The notes below the pieces were generated by a model. The model saw only the letters and a program-made list of their open reading frames with translations, ran no database searches and was not told the origin of the DNA. Source: Dictyocoela muelleri (taxonomy: Eukaryota; Microsporidia). From it: a stretch of 11,652 nt of DNA. Made by a program: the position numbers and the translations under genes. Where the stretch lies: positions 1 to 11,652 of the forward strand of contig SDVU01000635.1 in the NCBI GenBank assembly GCA_016256075.1, written 5' to 3'. Positions 7,405 to 11,652 of this stretch are shown here, one piece after another; the stretch's first letter is position 1; the number at the start of each line of letters is the position of its first letter.

Positions 7405-8169
7405 AATTTTTTTTTCATACATAAACTCTGCTAAATAACTCACAAAATGATGTCTGTTATTTAGATTAGAGGTTCTTAGTAATAATTTAAGTAATCCACA
7501 ATTATTCTATTGTTTGAGTATATACAGTATATTATCTGGATTCAATGATTTACGAAGTAATGAGTATAGTTAGAACATTCACTTAATTTTCTGTAATATG
7601 CTGGCTTTTTATTACTATATTTTATACATTTTTTACTAATAAAATTTGTTATTATTCGACCTTTAGTTCTTGATTTCTTATCTCAGCCGTCTTTAAAATT
7701 TGACGCTTCTCCATCGTACAATATCTCATGACAAGCATTGTTTTATACTTGCCTGGCTTAATTATTCCTTCTTCTCACTATTAAAATTTTATCAATTTCA
7801 TCTATAGTAAAATTTCCAATTATTGAGGAGTGTTATAAATATACAATTATAGATCTTTAAATCAAATTTATTATTTTACTTGACACTACCTTTTGAAAGT
7901 TTATATTTTTGTCAAATTTTTATTATTTGAATAATTTAAAGCAAAAAATCCGATATAATCTAAAATCTACATTATTTTTATACCTATGCTTTTAAGAGAT
8001 GTTTATTTCCGTACATCATGTCGTTTCTTACACATTGTACAATAGTATCTTAACATAAAGGATCTTGGACTATCAAAGTATATATTAAATTTATAATTAC
8101 AGCTCGTTATTTGCAACTCGCCCTAATATAGCGAGTTGACGGATTTTCGTCTTATTTTTTATTAACTTT
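7405..8169. other. AT-rich region without a recognisable gene
   Basis: No open frame of note and no convincing motif is seen on either strand. Because Merlin at 8170-9279 and the foldback MITE appear to sit within the integrase of fossil C, part of this stretch may be the far (C-terminal and LTR) side of that fossil, but I could not match it to the GPY module or to an LTR. The only clear structure is the hairpin at 8114-8138. Confidence 0.5.
8114..8138. repeat. Perfect 8-bp hairpin
   Basis: CAACTCGC at 8114-8121 and GCGAGTTG at 8131-8138 pair perfectly around a 9-nt loop (CCTAATATA). It lies 31 bp left of the Merlin end. It stands out because it is GC-rich in an AT-rich setting. Role unknown. 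Confidence 0.6.
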
Positions 8170-8236
8170 GGCCCTCTTAACTTATAACACACTTTAAGAA
8201 AAATAACACACTTTAAAAAAATCAAAAATTGATAAA
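8170..8236 (+). repeat. Left terminal inverted repeat of Merlin element
   Basis: It starts GGCCCTCTTAACTTATAACA and pairs with 9212-9279. It contains two consecutive copies of a 19-bp motif, ATAACACACTTTAAGAAAA at 8184-8202 and the same with one G to A change at 8203-8221. Such duplicated motifs inside TIRs are often transposase binding sites; here that is inference. The transposase ATG (8243) lies six bases beyond the TIR, so the TIR must also hold the promoter and leader. Confidence 0.93.
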
Positions 8237-8242
8237 CCCTTA

Positions 8243-9173
8243 ATGAGTAAAGTGCAAAGGTTTTTTATTGTAGAGTATAGAAAAATATATAATAACGATC
8301 AAATAAAGGAGATTAAAATGACAGAAGACTTTATTTTAAAAAATACAGCTACACCAAATTTAACTATCGAATTTTTTGCAAGGTGTAGATTGATAAAGAA
8401 TGAATCAAAATGTATTCATTGCAACAGGCGAATGACTTTAATAACGACTAAAAAAAGCACATATGGTTTTATCTGGAGATGTTCTTTGGGATGCAAGAAA
8501 ACTCAAAGTATAAGATACGATTCTTTTTTTTCTGAATGCAAGATTGAAATTAAAAAAATGTTAAGAATGTTATATAAAATTGTTATGGGAACGAAACAAG
8601 TGTACATATCATTCGATTTGAGCATTTCTGAAAAATCAGTTTCTAAATACATGCAAAAGTTAAGAGATAAATGTATTGAAGACTTTTCTAATGGGGATAA
8701 TATGATAGGAGGATTAGATGAAAATGGCATTCCAATTGTTGTTGAGATCGACAAAAGTCTTTTTTTTAAAAATAAATATAATAGGGGCAGAAGCAGAGGT
8801 GGTACATGGTATGTAGCAGGAGTCGAAAGAAATTCAAAAAATGCTTTTATAGTACCTGTAGTTGATAGGTCTGCAGAAACGATGTTTCAATTAATTAATA
8901 ATCATGTTAGACCAGGAACTATTTGTATAACGGACGAATGAAGGGCATATGCATCAGCTTTTATCAGGATTGACAATATGCACCATTATTCTGTTAACCA
9001 TTCAATATCCTTTGTTGATCATACAAATTCTGAGATTTATACAAATACTATTGAAGGATTTTTTTTCTCACGCTAAACAATATTTGAGACAAAAATATAA
9101 TGTGGATAAAGAAAAACTTTATGAATACTTAATTAATTTTATTTGGATTTATAAAAAAAGAAAAGAAGATTGA
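8243..9173 (+). pseudogene. Merlin transposase (ISXO2-like DDE), one stop and one frameshift
   Basis: DDE transposase of the IS1595/ISXO2-Merlin group, which cuts and joins element ends. An N-terminal zinc ribbon is seen as C57-x2-C60-x19-C80-x3-C84, then a basic helical region (about 90-155), then the catalytic domain. The first D is D170 in VEIDKSLF with the Merlin-typical KYNRGR after it. The second D is D231 in CITDE. The third acid is the E of YTNTIEGF (codon at 9053). Two defects are visible. The codon after TDE is TGA (8939-8941), where the family usually has Trp, a single G to A change from TGG. After the last catalytic E, a run of eight T (9059-9066) shifts the frame by one; the C-terminal FSHAKQYLRQKYN...KKRKED to 9173 is in the shifted frame. 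About 309 codons in total, a normal length. The ATG at 8318 is an alternative start. The other Trp codons here are TGG. Confidence 0.9.
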
Positions 9174-9211
9174 TACAATAATTAATTTAATAAATTTTGA
9201 CTTTTCTTATT

Positions 9212-9279
9212 TTTATCAATTTTTTGATTTTTTTAATGTGTGTTATTTTTCTTAAAGTGTGTTATAAGTTAAGAGGGCC
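9212..9279 (-). repeat. Right terminal inverted repeat of Merlin element
   Basis: Reverse complement of 8170-8236 with one substitution and one extra base. It holds the same pair of 19-bp motifs in inverted order (9247-9265 and 9228-9246). The transposase frame ends at 9173, 38 bp before it. Confidence 0.93.
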
Positions 9280-9294
9280 TTTAAACTATCTAAA

Positions 9295-10220
9295 TTATTT
9301 TTTAAATTTTAACAAAATTTTTTCCTTCAAAGTACGTATTAGATTGAGTATTTTTTTTATTAAAACTTTTCGAAAATCCATTTGATTGTGGTAAATATAG
9401 TGGAATAAAAAATTTATATTCTCCAACGACTAGCCGCCCTCTATTATGGGAAAAATTCGTCATCCATAAATGGAAAATAATATGAATCTAATGAAATAAG
9501 CGTGAAATCAGGAGTTATCTTCAGTTATAACGATAATAAAATCTTAAATGCCATTATGTTAGTTTTAAAATTTACCAATATGCTTTTAAGATTTTTTTAT
9601 TATTATATCTGTATATAATTCGTGATTTTACGCTTACTTCAAATAAGAATCATTTTATTTCTTCTTATGAATGACGATTTTTTTTCCCAAAATAGTAAGG
9701 AGGCTAAGTCGTTGGATAATCAAAATTTCTTTATTTTATGGATCTTTAAAAAATTTCTAAATGTATTTATTTTAACTGAGTTCCATTGTTCATTATAATC
9801 TCTTTCGGACATGAAATTTTTTTAACCAATCGTTTTATAAAAATTCTAGAAATTTTATAGGAAGAGATGTGATTTGTGGGGTAATATTCAGTATATCTTG
9901 AGTAAATATCAGTATAATTTAAGTAGTCAATTTTATCATTTTCAAAATTATGATCATAATTTTCAAAATTTATGGGACCTAAAATATCTATAGATAATTT
10001 TTAAAATACATTATCAGCTTGTAATGTTTTTCATAATAAACTATATTTTTAGTTTTATTGGTAATTTGAGTTGTACATTTTTTGCACTTAAGTGTGATTT
10101 TCTTGAGTTATTTTCTAAATATTGTTTCTATTAAAATTTCTAAGAATATGTAATGATTTCTTAAGACTCATGTGTCCTAATTCAGAATAAATATTTTAAG
10201 CTAACTTACTAAAATTTTGA
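9295..10220 (-). pseudogene. Integrase remains of fossil C, split by a MITE
   Basis: The zinc-binding region (ELGHMSLKKSLHIL and then KCKKC) is followed by a core with SIDILGP and YTDIYSRYTEYYP and a degenerate NNGTQ block at the place of the second catalytic aspartate (about 9775-9805). To the left of the foldback MITE a further piece has PQSNG and LNLIRTLKE-like sequence, the region around the third catalytic acid in gypsy integrases (compare NPTGNSIVERLNRE in element A). The frame is not open. Confidence 0.8.
9418..9721. mobile_element. Foldback MITE, near full-length palindrome, ~304 bp
   Basis: Left arm (from TCCAACGACTAGCC at 9422) and right arm (the complement of ...GGCTAAGTCGTTGGA ending 9716) align through their whole length of about 147 bp each, at roughly 75-80% identity with small indels. 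There is almost no loop; the turn is near 9570. The outermost bases ATT/AAT extend the symmetry to 9418 and 9720. The flanks AAAATTTAT (9409-9417) and AAAATTTCT (9722-9730) look like a 9-bp target duplication with one mismatch. It interrupts the integrase of fossil C. There is no coding capacity. The 9-bp duplication would suit Merlin, Mutator-like or hAT-type machinery (8-9 bp), but its ends do not match the Merlin element here. Confidence 0.8.
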
Positions 10221-10369
10221 TTTAAAGATATCTGATAATTAATTTTTAAAAAAAATTGTTTTTATTTTTGAAATAATTATTTTTATTATTTAAATCAATA
10301 ATATTTCTTGCGGATGATTTGCTACATAATCCTGAAATGTTATAACAGACTTTGATCTACTCAATAAAT

Positions 10370-11211
10370 AAGCAAAAGTGCTACGTTTAACTTGAGTAAA
10401 ATGTCATTCAATATTATATTCTTGTAACAATAATTTCCAGTGCTCTTATCTTGATGTGTTACCAGGTACTATATTGATTAGATTTTGGTGTTCGATTGGT
10501 TGGATTAGAAGACTTACGTAAACAGTATTATTCTTAACAATGTATTTATTTAATTTTCATTATTTATATATTTATTTATAAAACATCTTATCAACGAATA
10601 ACCAGTAACAACAAATTTCATGATACATAATATGTTAGATAATATGTATAATGCTAATAATATAAAACTTATTATAATAACTCAGTATCCAACAGATATA
10701 AATATGAATTTTACTACCAAAAAACCTTTTTAAAATTTTAATATATTATATGATACTAAGAAGCTCTTTTTTACCAACAATATAATTTAATTGTGATTTT
10801 TTAGATTTACCGCTATTTAAAGCATTTTTTTATCATCTAGGGTAATTACAGATCCAAATCCTTCTTCAGATGCAACCGTAAAAATTGAAAAAAAAATTAA
10901 GTCTGGGTAATAAAGCTTTATAGATAATTTAGCTCAGATAATATCTCTCGCATTTTTAAAATTTCATTTGTTGCATATGTTTTAAATATACATTTTTTTT
11001 TAATTTATCAGTGATAAAATTTATTTTAATGCTAAGCATGGGAATAAAAGGTCGAAACAAAATTAATAAACCGGTTATTCTTTAAATGTCTTCTTAAGTT
11101 TTTATTTTTAATATTTTTATTGTTAATTTAGGTTAATCTTTGTTTTCTCTTATTCCTTCATCATCTATAACATGTCCTAAATCAGTGTTTCTTTATGTAT
11201 TTGGGCTAATG
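10370..11211 (-). pseudogene. RT end and RNase H remains of fossil C
   Basis: Minus-strand blocks correspond to element A in the same order: DLGHVIDDEGI for GHWITPEGI, FRPFI for the connection, ASEEGFGSVITLDDKK for CDASYNGIGSILL, SQLNYIVGKKELLSI for SEVNYNVIEKEVLAI, and HWKLLLQEYNIE with LLSRS for RWKLIMEEFNYE and FLSRA. Between the middle and late RNase H blocks lies extra AT-rich sequence of about 150 bp (about 10520-10680), probably inserted. Decayed beyond function. Confidence 0.75.
10520..10680. other. AT-rich insert within fossil C RNase H
   Basis: The distance between the middle and late RNase H blocks of fossil C is about 150 bp longer than in element A. The extra sequence is nearly all A and T with many TATTTATA and TAATAT words. 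I see no clear inverted ends. It could be a small element relic or expansion of simple sequence. Confidence 0.35.
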
Positions 11212-11263
11212 ACCCCACCTAGGCAAAAAAATAGGTTTACCTCACCCATGCAAAAAATAAGGT
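11212..11263 (+). repeat. Two-copy 25-bp direct repeat
   Basis: The block starting ACCCCACCTAGGCAAAAAAA (11212-11236) is repeated as ACCTCACCCATGCAAAAAAT (11239-11263), about 80% alike and separated by two bases. It marks the place where recognisable RT sequence of fossil C stops. Confidence 0.55.
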
Positions 11264-11570
11264 ATTTACTGAATTTTTTTTTATTGATTTAGGTAATTGA
11301 TAGATAAAAAGTCAAATATTTATATGATAAACCGATTGACTCTGATGTTTATATAAAAATAAGGCAGTTTAAGTTCTAAATTTGCCGTTTAAGCTTTGTA
11401 AACCTGATTTTTCTCTCAAGGCGAAAAATCGGGACACTTTTCGGCAAAAAACCCGTTTTTTTTTGCAAATTTTTTAAGTATAAATTTTGAATATTATAAA
11501 GAATTTTAATATTAAAAGAATATTTAATATTAAAAGAATAATTAATTATATAAACTATATATGCTCTGAT
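11264..11570. other. AT-rich stretch with a hairpin, no gene seen
   Basis: No open frame or protein motif is seen on either strand. CCTGATTTTTC at 11403-11413 and GAAAAATCGGG at 11423-11433 pair at 10 of 11 positions around a 9-nt loop. An imperfect tandem AATATTAAAAGAAT lies at about 11506-11540. Confidence 0.5.
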
Positions 11571-11574
11571 ATAA

Positions 11575-11652
11575 TGGTTCTACAACGGGTTAGCCACCAC
11601 CTGTCCAAAATAGGAAATCGCCATTCAGAAGAGGAGAGAACATGATTCTTAA
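11575..11652 (+). mobile_element. Possible 3' end of gypsy element D, cut by the window
   Basis: The last ~80 bp are much richer in G+C than their surroundings. In one plus-strand frame 11609-11650 reads NRKSPFRRGENMIL, closely resembling the end of the element A integrase frame, RNTKPFCRGENVMPSD. The purine run AGAAGAGGAGAGAA (11627-11640) followed after CA by TG matches the polypurine tract plus LTR start in element A. This suggests the integrase tail, polypurine tract and first bases of an LTR from another gypsy copy. The evidence is short and stops at the window edge, so it is tentative. The state of the element cannot be judged. Confidence 0.45.

Larger units (their letters stand above)
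8170..9279 (+). mobile_element. Merlin-family (ISXO2/IS1595-like) DNA transposon, 1110 bp
   Basis: Long near-perfect terminal inverted repeats (8170-8236 and 9212-9279; one mismatch and one 1-bp indel) enclose a single transposase gene of the ISXO2/Merlin type. The ends begin GGCCCTCTTAAC; a leading GG is usual for Merlin. Size and one-gene layout are typical of Merlin, which moves by cut and paste using a DDE transposase. The usual 8-9-bp target duplication is not clean: the left flank TTAACTTT and right flank TTTAAACT share TTAA-ACT only with an offset or indel. High TIR identity argues for a fairly recent arrival, but the transposase gene is already disabled, so this copy cannot move by itself. 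Confidence 0.92.
9280..11211 (-). mobile_element. Ty3/gypsy fossil C, minus strand, with later insertions
   Basis: From right to left on the minus strand the gypsy pol order is visible. The end of RT shows LGHVI (about 11165) and a RPFI-type connection block (about 11050). RNase H shows ASEEGFGS (about 10850-10870), SKKSQLNY (about 10790) and EHWKLLLQEYN (about 10415-10455). Integrase shows ELGHMSLKK (about 10160-10185), CKKC (about 10075), SIDILGP (about 9970-9992), YTDIYSRYTE (about 9888-9917) and, on the far side of a foldback MITE, PQSNG (about 9375). Its left limit is uncertain because Merlin abuts it at 9279 and probably sits inside it. Heavily broken, with more than ten interruptions, so old. 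RT before the YxDD box and both LTRs are not seen. Confidence 0.8.

Noticed and set aside
7720-8045. Minus-strand CTMCKKRHDV near 8010-8040 and a similar CTMEKRQIL near 7730 as zinc-binding integrase or host gene remains
   Set aside because: The frames are interrupted, the likeness is short and AT-rich sequence yields such matches by chance; no further motif supports it.
8503-8754. Minus-strand 83-residue open frame
   Set aside because: It is a shadow of the Merlin transposase gene.
8939-8941. TGA read as tryptophan (altered genetic code) in the Merlin transposase
   Set aside because: The TGA sits where Trp is expected, but other Trp codons in the same gene are TGG and a frameshift is also present, so a simple nonsense mutation is the better explanation.
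9059-9066. Programmed frameshift at the eight-T run in the Merlin transposase
   Set aside because: Some insertion sequences use slippery runs, but Merlin transposases are normally one frame, and an upstream stop already disables this copy; a replication or sequencing slip is more likely.
8949-9173. Separate 74-residue hydrophobic protein
   Set aside because: Its first part is an out-of-frame reading of the transposase; only its C-terminal half is in the real transposase frame after the shift.
9197-9385. Phe/Leu-rich 62-residue open frame resembling a membrane protein
   Set aside because: It spans the right Merlin TIR and flanking T-rich DNA; the hydrophobic composition comes from T-rich codons.
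5232-11211. Fossils B and C as one gypsy element split by insertions
   Set aside because: Each contains its own RNase H and connection blocks, so they must be two separate copies.
11540-11620. tRNA gene in the GC-richer end of the window
   Set aside because: No A-box/B-box pair or cloverleaf could be traced; the likeness to an integrase tail and polypurine tract explains it better.

Overview
This window looks like a transposon graveyard from a very A+T-rich eukaryotic genome. I find no host protein gene, no rRNA or tRNA gene, no CRISPR array and nothing prokaryotic. The combination of Ty3/gypsy LTR elements with a compact Merlin (ISXO2/IS1595-like) DNA transposon, low G+C and no visible introns would fit a transposon-rich microsporidian. 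That assignment is inference from composition and element content only; another AT-rich eukaryote, such as an invertebrate, cannot be excluded.

Layout. (1) Positions 1-4521 hold element A, a plus-strand Ty3/gypsy element with gag, protease, reverse transcriptase, RNase H and integrase in order. Its 5' LTR starts upstream of the window and its 3' LTR is complete at 4087-4521. It is broken, with roughly six to nine interruptions. (2) Positions 4522-5231 are two minisatellites: a ~14-bp array that begins exactly at the LTR end, then a ~22-bp array whose unit sequence changes in three ordered blocks. (3) About 5232-6930 is element B, a heavily decayed minus-strand gypsy fossil with RNase H and part of RT, plus a weaker gag-like stretch; a cluster of CACTG-type repeats lies inside it. 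(4) Positions 6931-8169 are AT-rich and carry a 19-bp short tandem repeat, a 121-bp MITE-like element (7284-7404) and a hairpin. (5) Positions 8170-9279 are a complete Merlin element with 67/68-bp near-perfect terminal inverted repeats and a transposase gene carrying one stop and one frameshift. (6) About 9280-11211 is element C, another minus-strand gypsy fossil (end of RT, RNase H, integrase). A ~304-bp foldback MITE (9418-9721) sits inside its integrase, and Merlin sits at its left edge, probably also inside it. (7) Positions 11212-11652 hold a two-copy repeat, a hairpin and, at the very edge, what looks like the plus-strand 3' end of another gypsy element (D).

How the parts relate. The order of events can be partly read: the gypsy fossils B and C are oldest, the foldback MITE and Merlin arrived later in or beside C, and element A is comparatively young because its LTRs are still about 96% alike. 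The foldback MITE and the 121-bp element encode nothing and would have depended on a transposase from elsewhere. Nothing here amounts to a new multi-gene system. The most distinctive structures are the drifting 22-bp array, the nearly full-length foldback element with a 9-bp target duplication, and the Merlin TIRs with a duplicated internal 19-bp motif.
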